A DNA stretch of 64,000 nt from JAWXUE01 sp044432865 (GCA_044432865.1 JAWXUF010000002.1:1-64000); one strand, 5' to 3'. Positions 9,290 to 16,706 are shown, counted from the first letter of the stretch. Made by a program: numbers and translations. Notes: generated by a model from the letters alone, not told the origin.

Positions 9290-9601
9290 AATTTAATCTC
9301 CTTTAAACTAAAATTGTTAAATACAATTTTTTAGTATATTCATATATAGTATATATAATCTATCTTAAAAAATCAAGTATTTTAGAGATTATAAAAAGAT
9401 TTTTTATGATGATATTCTATTTATTATCACTACTTCTATGAAATATTCACGAAAATTATAAAAAAACTTAATAACGCTTACATTTATTATTAAAAGTTTA
9501 GAACTTTGATGCAGTAAATCTTTTGAAAATGATACAATAAAAATATAACATTTTAGTGTATCAATAACTTTACACTACTTAATATCTCAGCAAACAAAAT
9601 T
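9290..9601. other. AT-rich intergenic stretch, promoter side of the DUF6273 gene
   Basis: No coding frame with a ribosome binding site is visible. The first part holds the leader of the DUF6273 gene. At 9496-9519 a segment resembles 13392-13415 (shared TTTAG and CAGTAAA blocks), possibly the diverged outer end of the repeat element that follows. Confidence 0.4.
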
Positions 9602-9728
9602 AAAAGATAATAAAAAACACGTGTTAACTAGAATTAACTAGTCAGCACGTGATATGTTTTAAATGTCTTTGTTGTACCGATGTACTGACTGATTTAAGGA
9701 ATTTTAAATTATATACCGGTTGATTTCA
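9602..9728 (-). repeat. Hairpin repeat element, copy 1
   Basis: A 64-nt block (9602-9665) is identical to 13515-13578. It holds a 34-nt hairpin (9618-9651) with CACGTG at both ends and an inner TGACTAG/CTAGTTA stem, followed on the minus strand by a T run like an intrinsic terminator. The rest (9666-9728) matches copy 2: TTGTACCGATGTACTGACT, GATTTAAGG and ACCGGTTGA blocks. No gene lies immediately upstream on the minus strand; the nearest ends at 9939. Confidence 0.75.
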
Positions 9729-9938
9729 AACTATTTTAGTACCAATGTTGACATTAAATTTACATTTTATAATTTTACTATATTATGTTATATAGGATAT
9801 TTCAAAATATGCTGACTTTGAATTAACTATTTTTATACATTTCGATACTTTTGTTGTCTCCTATAGAAATGATAAACTGAAAACTATTCTAATAAGCATT
9901 TAAAAATAATCCAACAGATTCTATAACATTTAAATGAT
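9729..9938. other. Intergenic stretch without recognised features
   Basis: AT-rich sequence downstream of the 9939-10667 gene. I see no coding frame and no clear terminator; the nearest terminator-like hairpin on this strand is in repeat copy 1. Confidence 0.35.
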
Positions 9939-10667
9939 TTATACACCTTTGTGTTCTAAATTTAATTTTTTATACATCTTTATTAAAAATACTGATATAG
10001 CACCTATCAGCCCAACAGTAACTACCCACAATGTAAAAATTTCAAACAAGTATTCCGATCCAAATGCTACTGCTAAAAATAGACAAAACGAAAATAAACC
10101 ACCAAAAATTAAAGAAAAAATTAAATGCATAACAAAGAAGATTTTAAGAAATACCAAATAGTTTTGAATTTTTTTCTTATGTTTTATTTTTTGTCTATTT
10201 TCAAATCCATTTAATACTGACTCAAATCTAGTTAAAATTTCTTCTTCCTCTTTCTTAGTTCTTTCTTTTTCTTTATATTGCTCTTCTAATGACAATGTGT
10301 TAAACCAGTCATCATATCTACGTTGCATTTCCTGTTCTTCAATATATTTTTTTTCTTTTTCTAACTCATCTTTCATACGCAAATTTTCTGCAATTTGCCT
10401 ATTAGCCTCCAGTTTATCTCTTTTTTCTTGTTTCTTTCGTTCAATATAATTTAGTTCCAATTCGATTGCTGCCCACATTTTATATTTTGAACATTTAAAA
10501 CTATTTATAAGTGAACTTCCTGATTTGTTTGTCTTACCACAAAAACCATTCAGAGATTTAAATTGCACATTGCCACGGCTTCCAAAAATTCCTTTTTTAA
10601 TTTCTCTATTACATGAACAATATTCACAAGTTCCACATCTTTTATCATTAAAATTTTGAAAATGCAT
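9939..10667 (-). CDS. Cys-rich, coiled-coil membrane protein of unknown function
   Basis: A 242-aa protein in three parts. The N-terminus carries a cysteine cluster CxxCxxCxC at residues 11-19 with further Cys at about 43 and 59, suggestive of a metal site. The middle (about 70-160) is highly charged, Glu/Lys-rich coiled coil. The C-terminus has two hydrophobic helices (about 170-195 and 200-227) and a short basic tail. AAAGGGAGATGATCTAAATG gives a clear start. I recognise no family. It stands alone in the accessory stretch between repeat copy 1 and the GIY-YIG/WYL operon. Confidence 0.65.
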   Translation of the reverse strand: MHFQNFNDKRCGTCEYCSCNREIKKGIFGSRGNVQFKSLNGFCGKTNKSGSSLINSFKCSKYKMWAAIELELNYIERKKQEKRDKLEANRQIAENLRMKDELEKEKKYIEEQEMQRRYDDWFNTLSLEEQYKEKERTKKEEEEILTRFESVLNGFENRQKIKHKKKIQNYLVFLKIFFVMHLIFSLIFGGLFSFCLFLAVAFGSEYLFEIFTLWVVTVGLIGAISVFLIKMYKKLNLEHKGV

Positions 10668-11063
10668 TTAGATCATCTCCCTTTCTTTGTTATATTAAAT
10701 ACTTTATTCATATCATTTCTATTCTAGTAACTATCACATGAAACGTAAATCATTCAAAATTATACATTTGATAAACTCAGAACACATTTTGGTTTTATTT
10801 ATAAATATTTGCGATTTGTGGTTTTTAATATAATCGTAAATCATTTTTTTAAAATAAAATTAATTTGCTTGATTGTAATAATACACAGTTCTTTCTATTT
10901 CATCATCGATAAATCTATAAGTTCCCCTGGATCTACAAACACTTCAAATATACATTTCTCCATTAATATAATTGCTAATTTATTCATTTTTTTGAGGTTA
11001 ATATATTAAATTATAATCTATTAAATATCCGTATTAGAATATAAGTTTGTCATATAATTTCCT
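10668..11063. other. Intergenic region with a possible gene remnant
   Basis: The left part is the leader of the Cys-rich protein gene. The right part carries a possible frameshifted coding remnant on the minus strand (10860-10987, listed separately). No convincing intact gene is seen. Confidence 0.4.
10860..10987 (-). pseudogene. Possible frameshifted remnant of a small gene
   Basis: From ATG at 10987 the frame reads about 23 protein-like residues including EVFVDPGEL and then runs to a TAG. A one-base shift near 10920 would continue as YRFIDDEIERTVYYYNQAN to a stop at 10860. The pieces look protein-like, but there is no ribosome binding site and the total is only about 42 residues. Chance is a real alternative. 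Confidence 0.25.
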
Positions 11064-11840
11064 CTATTTAATTATATTTTTTGAATACAATAATGGGCTT
11101 GCTAAGCCTTTTTTTCTATAGACACCTGGTATTTTTTTCCCTACAAATAAGTCTCTCTTATCTTTAGAAACTTCACCTTTAAAGCATACTCGTTTCCATT
11201 CAGCTTCTTTTGTCCATTTCTCAACTTCATAAACTTCTTTGACAATACCATCTGTGACTGATAGTACATAGTTATATTTCTTTACACTATTAATACTAGC
11301 TTTCCAATATTTTCTAGTAGTTTCGTATCTATCACCATTATTCTCGCTTAACCAGTAACTATTGACTTTAATAATGATATACTTAAAATCGATTGAAGTA
11401 TCATCATATTCTTTAATTGATTTATTTCTCTCTAATGTCAAAGCATTTATAGGACCGAAATCCGAATGATACCCTTTAACTTTATTCGTTAATTTGTCTA
11501 AAGAATATACATTTATTAAAGTTGATTCAACCACTTTTGCTTCATCTAATGATAATCCATACCTTTGTATGACATGAATAACTTCAAGCCCAGCAGATTT
11601 TATATTTCTAATATTAGCATATTTTAAATTTTCATCATCAAAATCTTCTTGTTGTTCTTCTTCATTTCGATAGTTATTTGACTCGAATCCATCTAACGCT
11701 TCATTTACATGTGCAAATACACGATTATTTTTACCTCTACCAACATAAAAAGTACTACCATCTCTTGGATCAATTAATCTATAAACATAATTTTCTATTT
11801 CTTTACATACTTCATTTGAAAACTTTCTAATTTCTTTCAT
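11064..11840 (-). CDS. LEM-3-like GIY-YIG nuclease-family protein
   Basis: A 258-aa protein whose N-terminal half fits the GIY-YIG fold as in LEM-3-like proteins: YVYRL at 18-22 and YVGRG at 32-36 with Arg35, then NRVFAH and a later conserved Glu (about 104) in VVESTLINVY, i.e. the usual catalytic set. The C-terminal part (about 150-258) has a beta-rich pattern ending VGKKIPGVYRKKG and PLLY, resembling the PUA/EVE-like domains often joined to nucleases in defence genes; this second assignment is weak. It starts 4 nt after the WYL gene, with GGGGAG 8 nt before ATG, so the pair is an operon. Likely DNA-acting; a role in defence is inference. Confidence 0.7.
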   Translation of the reverse strand: MKEIRKFSNEVCKEIENYVYRLIDPRDGSTFYVGRGKNNRVFAHVNEALDGFESNNYRNEEEQQEDFDDENLKYANIRNIKSAGLEVIHVIQRYGLSLDEAKVVESTLINVYSLDKLTNKVKGYHSDFGPINALTLERNKSIKEYDDTSIDFKYIIIKVNSYWLSENNGDRYETTRKYWKASINSVKKYNYVLSVTDGIVKEVYEVEKWTKEAEWKRVCFKGEVSKDKRDLFVGKKIPGVYRKKGLASPLLYSKNIIK

Positions 11841-11844
11841 CTTT

Positions 11845-12819
11845 CTACTCCCCTATATATACTTTATTTAATTTAATTACTACCTCTTTAATCTTATCTA
11901 ATACTTCTGAAGGTGAAACAACATATAATTCATTACCAAACCTTACACACCAACTAATGAATGCTGGGGAGATTTGTACTTCTGTTTCAAAAGAATATAA
12001 TTTATCATCTATTTTATTAAACTTAATATCTTCACCGAAATGATCTATTACTATATCAAACATATAATCATATAAATTAAATTTGCATAATACTCTTTTA
12101 CCAAAATGCATTTCAAACATTTGATTATAGTTTTCATTTAATAACTTATCATTCTCAATGTAAGATTCTTCTAATACTTCTAAGTTAATCATTCTATCTA
12201 AACGATATAATGATAAGTTATCATACTTTTCATTACTTGTTATAACGTAATATTTATTATTTGATAAAATCATTGTTAGGGGATTTACTTTATAAGTGTA
12301 TCCATTCTTTCTTAATTCTCTTTTAGAATCTTCATTATAATATGTATATTGAAATGATATCTTCTTTTTATTTGATATAGCTATACATATATCATGTAAG
12401 TAATAAAACCATTTAGATGAATTAGTTTTATTAAATCCAAATATAGCTTTATTATCTAATATATGTTTATTAAATGTATTACTAGTTAAACTACCTATCT
12501 TATTAATTAAATCATCAGTCATTCTTTTAGATATAAAGTTAGCTTGATTAATTGTATCAACAAGAAGTCTTGCTTCGGATAAATCTAAATAATTATCTAT
12601 CATATAATAATTATTTCTTTGTGTTTTATTAACTACTATATCATAACCTACATCTATTAAAGTTTTAATATCTTCATATAATGTTTTTCTAACACAATTA
12701 ATATTATCATCTTTAAGTTTATCTATAATTTGATTAGTAGTTAATGTATTTGATTCATCTGTAGCTTTAAGTATTTCATATACTTTTAATAATCTACCTT
12801 TTTTTACATTTTTATACAA
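11845..12819 (-). CDS. WYL-domain transcriptional regulator
   Basis: A 324-aa regulator with an N-terminal winged helix (about 8-60, RLLKVYEILKATDE then LYEDIKTLIDVGYDI) and a WYL domain (about 140-225) with ISFQYTYYNE, NPLTMILSNNKYYVIT and LYRLDRM, then a WCX-like C-terminus. WYL domains sense ligands, often nucleic acid fragments, and commonly control defence genes. The start is TTG at 12819 with GTGGTGAT upstream. It is first in a two-gene operon with the GIY-YIG protein. A good promoter and a palindrome sit just upstream, so autoregulation is plausible. Confidence 0.85.
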   Translation of the reverse strand: MYKNVKKGRLLKVYEILKATDESNTLTTNQIIDKLKDDNINCVRKTLYEDIKTLIDVGYDIVVNKTQRNNYYMIDNYLDLSEARLLVDTINQANFISKRMTDDLINKIGSLTSNTFNKHILDNKAIFGFNKTNSSKWFYYLHDICIAISNKKKISFQYTYYNEDSKRELRKNGYTYKVNPLTMILSNNKYYVITSNEKYDNLSLYRLDRMINLEVLEESYIENDKLLNENYNQMFEMHFGKRVLCKFNLYDYMFDIVIDHFGEDIKFNKIDDKLYSFETEVQISPAFISWCVRFGNELYVVSPSEVLDKIKEVVIKLNKVYIGE

Positions 12820-12836
12820 TATACATCACCACTTTA

Positions 12837-12865
12837 ATTATATAGTTTATTTATATAATAAACAA
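12837..12865 (-). promoter_or_regulatory. Promoter of the WYL/GIY-YIG operon
   Basis: TTGTTT (12865-12860), a 17-nt spacer and TATAAT (12842-12837) precede the TTG start at 12819, leaving a very short leader that contains the ribosome binding site. Confidence 0.6.
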
Positions 12866-12876
12866 TAGATAAAATG

Positions 12877-12902
12877 AAAGTGTAACAATTAAGTTACACT
12901 TT
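12877..12902. promoter_or_regulatory. Palindromic operator candidate upstream of the WYL gene
   Basis: A perfect inverted repeat with 10-bp arms AAAGTGTAAC/GTTACACTTT around a 6-nt centre lies 11 bp upstream of the -35 hexamer. Neither flank carries a T run, which argues for a protein-binding site over a terminator. The WYL regulator itself is the obvious candidate ligand. Confidence 0.45.
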
Positions 12903-12928
12903 ATAGATTGATTTGTTTTATAAAAATT

Positions 12929-13075
12929 AAAAACACGTGTTAACTAGAATTAACTAGTCAGCACGTGATATATTTTAAATGTCTTTGTTGTACCGATGTG
13001 CTGACTAAAAATGGTAGTTTTGCACCGATGTGCTGACCGATTTAAGGGATTTTAAATCACGCACCGGTTGAATTT
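12929..13075 (-). repeat. Hairpin repeat element, copy 2 (with internal duplication)
   Basis: The same CACGTG-ended hairpin as in copy 1 (12934-12967) with a T run on the minus strand, followed by two copies of a ACCGATGTGCTGAC block (about 12992-13005 and 13024-13037, 32 nt apart), then the GATTTAAGG and ACCGGTTGA blocks seen in copy 1. On the minus-strand RNA, AGTCAGCAC (13006-12998) could pair perfectly with GTGCTGACT (12964-12956) inside the hairpin, an alternative to the terminator fold. Confidence 0.7.
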
Positions 13076-13171
13076 AAGAATTTTTTGATAGTTATTTAAT
13101 TTTATTTTGTACACTTTTTCATCATGTTATTTGTTGATTTCAATGTATTTTTAATAGGTGCTAATTATCTA

Positions 13172-13208
13172 TAAATAATAAAAGACTTCAAAATTAATTG
13201 AAGTCTTT
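13172..13208 (-). terminator. Terminator of the ncRNA candidate
   Basis: An 11-bp stem AAAGACTTCAA/TTGAAGTCTTT (13181-13208) with a 6-nt loop is followed on the minus strand by a T-rich tail. Confidence 0.8.
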
Positions 13209-13351
13209 ACTTTTTCTAATAGCACTCTTGTTACTATCGAGGTATTACAACCTCCACAATTTATATTAAATTGTATGTCAACATGGTTAAATAGTATTCT
13301 ATACACCCTACCGGGCCCAAGTACGTAATTACGTATCGAATCTAGTCGATG
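13175..13351 (-). ncRNA. Structured small RNA candidate of unknown class, about 175 nt
   Basis: A promoter and an intrinsic terminator on the minus strand bracket about 175 nt with no coding frame. The RNA is rich in self-complementarity: AUACAUC (5' end) pairs with GGUGUAU, UACGU/ACGUA forms a hairpin, ACAAUUUA/UAAAUUGU forms an 8-bp hairpin, GAGGU/ACCUC another, and GAUAGUA/UGCUAUU another just before the terminator. The length is like 6S RNA, but I could not match its central bubble, nor any riboswitch, SRP RNA, tmRNA or RNase P signature. Identity is open. Confidence 0.55.
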
Positions 13352-13356
13352 TATTA

Positions 13357-13385
13357 ATTATATTCTATTTTATCAAAAAAATCAA
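13357..13385 (-). promoter_or_regulatory. Sigma-A promoter of the ncRNA candidate
   Basis: TTGATT (13385-13380), exactly 17 nt, then TATAAT (13362-13357) on the minus strand. Predicted start near 13351. There is no downstream protein gene before the terminator. Confidence 0.7.
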
Positions 13386-13514
13386 TCACTATTTAGCACA
13401 TCGATACAGTAAACACTTACACCTGGTGCGAGATTTGTATTTGTACTATTCTCTTATATACAAATAAGAAATTTCATACTGCAGCAACAATATTAAACAA
13501 CATCAAACAGCATC
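13386..13514. other. Flank of repeat copy 3
   Basis: AT-rich non-coding sequence. TTTAGCACATCGATACAGTA at 13392-13411 resembles, in inverted orientation, the GTACCGATGTGCTGAC blocks of copies 1 and 2, so the elements may have terminal inverted repeats. Short CAACATCAAA/CAGCATCAAA repeats occur at 13497-13518. Confidence 0.4.
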
Positions 13515-13578
13515 AAAAGATAATAAAAAACACGTGTTAACTAGAATTAACTAGTCAGCACGTGATATGTTTTAAATG
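13515..13578 (-). repeat. Hairpin repeat element, copy 3, abutting tRNA-Ser
   Basis: 64 nt identical to 9602-9665. On the minus strand it begins at the CCA end of tRNA-Ser; the second half found in copies 1 and 2 is absent. The hairpin (13531-13564) followed by TTTTTTATTAT would act as the tRNA terminator, so this copy may be the functional source of the family or an insertion that took over that role. Confidence 0.75.
13524..13564 (-). terminator. Intrinsic terminator of tRNA-Ser
   Basis: Stem of CACGTG with CACGTG, an inner TGACTAG/CTAGTTA stem (one G-U pair) and a TTAATT loop, followed by six T. It lies 13 nt after the tRNA CCA end. Confidence 0.8.
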
Positions 13579-13667
13579 GCGGAGTAGCAGGGATTTGAAC
13601 CCTGGCACCGGTTGCCCGATCTACACCCTTAGCAGGGGCGCCTCTTCAGCCTCTTGAGTACTACTCC
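13577..13667 (-). tRNA. trnS: tRNA-Ser (anticodon GCT)
   Basis: A class II tRNA with GGAGTAG/CTACTCC acceptor stem, anticodon loop TGCTAAG giving GCT (reads AGC/AGT), a long variable arm (GTGTAGATCGGGCAACCGGTGC region), a T arm with GGGTTCAAATCCC, discriminator G and an encoded CCA. It lies 60 nt downstream of tex but has its own promoter. Confidence 0.95.
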
Positions 13668-13684
13668 ATTTGTGTTACTTGTAT

Positions 13685-13713
13685 ATAATACTATAATAAC
13701 ACATTAAAGTCAA
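13685..13713 (-). promoter_or_regulatory. Promoter of tRNA-Ser
   Basis: TTGACT (13713-13708), 17-nt spacer, TATTAT (13690-13685) on the minus strand, 17 nt before the tRNA 5' end. Confidence 0.6.
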
Positions 13714-13714
13714 C

Positions 13715-13743
13715 AATTAAGACAGCATTAGGCTGTCTTAATT
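13715..13743 (-). terminator. Hairpin at the 3' end of tex
   Basis: A perfect 12-bp stem AATTAAGACAGC/GCTGTCTTAATT with a 5-nt loop overlaps the tex stop codon. No strong T run follows on the minus strand, so termination may be weak and the tRNA promoter starts right after it. Confidence 0.5.
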
Positions 13744-15923
13744 AATGATAATTGTAACTTTTGTTTTTGAATATCTACATCGATAACATATACTTTTATT
13801 AATTGTCCTACTGAACACATATCACTTGGATGTTTTAAGAACTTAGTAGACATTTTAGAAATATGTAATAACCCATCTTGTTTTAAACCACAGTCAACAA
13901 AACAACCAAAGTCAACAACATTTCTAACAGTACCTTCTAATTCCATACCAATTTTGATATCTTCGATTTTTAATACATCACTTCTTAATTTAGGAGTATC
14001 GTAATTTTCTCTTATATCTCTTAATGGATTAGATAATGATTCTAAAATATCATCTAATGTATATTTATCAATTGAATATTTTTCCATTAAAGCTGATTTA
14101 TCAGCACCTTTAACTTTTTCAATTGTATCTTCAGTACCAAAACTTGTGATACGTAAAGCAGTAATAACTAATTCAGCTTTATCATAAGACTCTGGATGCA
14201 CTGAAGTCATATCTAATGGATTTGTACCATCAATAATTCTTAAGAACCCAGCAGCTTGTTCATAAGCTTTACCACCTAATTTAGCAACTTTTAAAATTTC
14301 TTTTCTGTTTTTGAATGGACCATTAGTATCTCTATGTTTAACTATATTAGTTGCGATACCTTTATTAAGTCCAGAAACGTATGTTAATAAAGATTTAGAA
14401 GCTGTATTGATATTAACTCCTACTTTATTAACCGCGTCAGTTACAACGAAATCTAACGTATCATCTAATTTAGATTGAGTAACATCATGTTGATATTGTC
14501 CAACACCAATTGCTTTTGGTTCAATTTTAACTAATTCTGATAGAGGATCTAATAATCTTCTAGCAATAGATACAGCTGATCTTTCTTGTACTTCATAATC
14601 AGGGAATTCTTCTCTTGCAATTTCAGATGCTGAATATACTGAAGCACCTGCTTCACTTACGATTACATATGAAATATCATAATTATTTTCTTTAATGATA
14701 TCTGCAATAAAAGATTCAGTCTCTCTAGATGCTGTACCATTACCAATACAAATGATTTCAATTTTATATTTAATAATTAATCCAATAATAGTAGATTTAC
14801 TTCTTGCTAATTTATTAGCATCTACTGCACTACCTTTTGACATTTCATTAGGATAAATTACACCTTTATCTAATACTTGTCCTGTTTTTGAAATAACTGC
14901 TAATTTACATCCTGTACGGAATGCTGGGTCAACTCCAAGAATAACTTTACCTTTAATAGGAGATTGTAGTAATAAATTTTTAAGATTCATACCGAAAATA
15001 CTAATTGCTTGATTTTCAGCAGTATCTTTTAATTCAGATCTAATCTCTCTTTCAATTGAAGGGAAAATTAATCTTTTATATGAATCAACAAGTGCGGCAA
15101 TGATATCATTATGAAAAACACTATTTGGCTTAGTTACAACCTTTTTCTCTAAGTAAGAATGAGCTAATGCTTTATCATAATCAACACTTACAGATAAAAT
15201 ATCTAAGTTTTCACCTCTATTTAAAGCAAGTACTCTATGAGGTTTTAATTTAGAAATTGGTTCATCGTATTCATAATAATTTTTGAATGTTTCTTTTTCA
15301 TCAATATTAGCTTCTAATGCTTTTTTCTTAACTTTAGAAGTAATAGAACCTTTGCTAAAAATTGTTTGTCTTAATGTTTTACGATATTCAGCATTATCAC
15401 TTATCCATTCAGCAATAATGAAATTAGCATGTTTAATTGCATCTGCTGCTGTTTTTACTTTATCAGTTATATATTCGCTTGCGATAACTTCTCTATCACC
15501 AGATAAAGGGAATTCCATCATAATCTTAGCAAGAGGTTCTAAACCTAATGCAATAGCTTCTGTAGCTTTTGTTTTTTTCTTTTCTTTGAAAGGTCTATAA
15601 ATATCTTCCAAATCAATTAGTTTTGTACAAGCGTTAATACTTGTTACTAAATCATCAGTTAACATACCTTTTTCATCAATTAATCTAATAATATCTTGTT
15701 TTCTTTTTTCAAGATTTTTTTGATATTCATATGTATCACTAATTACTTTTATTTGTTCTTCATCTAATGCACCTGTTACTTCTTTTCTATAACGCGCAAT
15801 GAAAGGTACTGTAGAACCTTCTGCTAATAAATCTAGTACAGATGTAACTTGATTAAGTTTAATACCTAAATCAGATGCTATTTTTTTTAATCCTTCTTCA
15901 CTTAATAAATATTTATTTTCCAC
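13728..15923 (-). CDS. tex: Tex family transcription accessory / RNA-binding protein
   Basis: Full-length Tex (731 aa): N-terminal helical domain with PFIARYRKE, a YqgF-like RNase H fold segment (VDPAFRTGCKLAVI), helix-hairpin-helix motifs in the region ASKSLLTYVSGLNKGIA, and a C-terminal S1 domain (GTVRNVVDFGCFVDCGLKQD then GLLHISKM). Tex binds nucleic acid and is linked to transcription and RNA decay. The start is GTG at 15923 with AAAGGAG 9 nt upstream. It lies just after the terminator of the next gene, so it is a separate unit. Confidence 0.95.
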   Translation of the reverse strand: MENKYLLSEEGLKKIASDLGIKLNQVTSVLDLLAEGSTVPFIARYRKEVTGALDEEQIKVISDTYEYQKNLEKRKQDIIRLIDEKGMLTDDLVTSINACTKLIDLEDIYRPFKEKKKTKATEAIALGLEPLAKIMMEFPLSGDREVIASEYITDKVKTAADAIKHANFIIAEWISDNAEYRKTLRQTIFSKGSITSKVKKKALEANIDEKETFKNYYEYDEPISKLKPHRVLALNRGENLDILSVSVDYDKALAHSYLEKKVVTKPNSVFHNDIIAALVDSYKRLIFPSIEREIRSELKDTAENQAISIFGMNLKNLLLQSPIKGKVILGVDPAFRTGCKLAVISKTGQVLDKGVIYPNEMSKGSAVDANKLARSKSTIIGLIIKYKIEIICIGNGTASRETESFIADIIKENNYDISYVIVSEAGASVYSASEIAREEFPDYEVQERSAVSIARRLLDPLSELVKIEPKAIGVGQYQHDVTQSKLDDTLDFVVTDAVNKVGVNINTASKSLLTYVSGLNKGIATNIVKHRDTNGPFKNRKEILKVAKLGGKAYEQAAGFLRIIDGTNPLDMTSVHPESYDKAELVITALRITSFGTEDTIEKVKGADKSALMEKYSIDKYTLDDILESLSNPLRDIRENYDTPKLRSDVLKIEDIKIGMELEGTVRNVVDFGCFVDCGLKQDGLLHISKMSTKFLKHPSDMCSVGQLIKVYVIDVDIQKQKLQLSLIKTA

Positions 15924-15941
15924 TTTATATTCTCCTTTATT

Positions 15942-15966
15942 AAAAAAATGCAGTTCCCTGCATTTT
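15942..15966 (-). terminator. Terminator of the 15972-16571 gene
   Basis: A 9-bp stem AAAATGCAG/CTGCATTTT (loop TTCC) with a T run on the minus strand. Confidence 0.85.
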
Positions 15967-15971
15967 ATTTT

Positions 15972-16571
15972 TTACTTATATTTATCTACTTCAGTAGTTA
16001 ATTTTGCATTTATTTCTGTTAAATAAGATGTACTAATTGCTTTTTTAGAAACTGATAATCCACTACTACTATTTGTAATTGTTAAAACATATGCTGATTC
16101 AGAAGAATAACCGAATTTAGAATCATCAAGTAAACCCTCATTTGCACTATCATATAGGTCAAGAGCATAGAATGAAGTTCTCTTTTGTTGTTCGATTGAT
16201 TGATTAGAATAGTATTCATTTAATTTTAAATCAAGTGTTATTGCACTTCTAACTTTTGAATTTTGGTTATCATTAATACTATAACCACTATACTCTTCTT
16301 CTTCATGTAACGAATGGAATACAAAAACATAAATAGTTCTTTCATATTTTTCTCTAACAGAAGAATCTGAATCTAATTCAACTAATGTTGTATAATCCAT
16401 ATCTCTTGAATTTGAATATAATCTTGTTACCATATTGTCTGAAATATATATTACTAAAAAGGCAATTAAACAACCAATTGCTAATACCCCAGCAATACTT
16501 CCTAAGATAATATTAAGTTTTCCATTTGAACCATCATTTTCTTTTTTTACTTTTTTTACTACTCTTGCCAT
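15972..16571 (-). CDS. Single-pass membrane protein of unknown function
   Basis: 199 aa: a basic cytosolic N-terminus (MARVVKKVKKEN), one membrane helix (about 20-44) and an extracellular domain rich in Ser, Tyr and Glu with no recognised motif. I chose the ATG at 16571 because AAGGAG lies 9 nt upstream; the in-frame ATG at 16580 directly abuts that site. It has its own terminator. A secreted sensor or stress protein is possible, but I see nothing specific. Confidence 0.65.
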   Translation of the reverse strand: MARVVKKVKKENDGSNGKLNIILGSIAGVLAIGCLIAFLVIYISDNMVTRLYSNSRDMDYTTLVELDSDSSVREKYERTIYVFVFHSLHEEEEYSGYSINDNQNSKVRSAITLDLKLNEYYSNQSIEQQKRTSFYALDLYDSANEGLLDDSKFGYSSESAYVLTITNSSSGLSVSKKAISTSYLTEINAKLTTEVDKYK

Positions 16572-16663
16572 TTGAATCATCTCCTTGTCGCTGTCTATTA
16601 TTTATTATATCTTTTTTTCTTGTTTTTTTCAAGAATAAAATGGAGTGTAAAGTGAAACATAAA

Positions 16664-16699
16664 TAAAAAAACTTTTAAAAGTTTTATCTTTTAAAAGTT
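16664..16699 (-). terminator. Terminator of the 16707-17672 lipoprotein gene
   Basis: A 12-bp stem AACTTTTAAAAG/CTTTTAAAAGTT with a 6-nt loop and T run on the minus strand. Confidence 0.8.
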
Positions 16700-16706
16700 A
16701 ATTTTA

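Noticed and set aside
10809..11009. Open frame of 66 codons on the plus strand
   Set aside because: Composition reflects AT-rich DNA; no ribosome binding site and no protein-like pattern.
12992..13038. CRISPR-like direct repeats
   Set aside because: Only two partial repeats 32 nt apart, no further units and no cas genes; they belong to the hairpin repeat family.
12929..13075. T-box or other known riboswitch in front of the WYL gene
   Set aside because: No T-box sequence or specifier loop, and the element ends before the WYL promoter, so it is not in that leader.
13175..13351. 6S RNA
   Set aside because: Length fits, but I could not fold the long two-sided rod with central bubble; left as unknown class.
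9602..13578. Integrative element with attachment site at tRNA-Ser
   Set aside because: The repeated block shares only two bases with the tRNA 3' end, and there is no integrase gene in the window.
15972..15980. Operon of the 15972 gene with tex
   Set aside because: A strong terminator lies between them and tex has its own ribosome binding site and GTG start.
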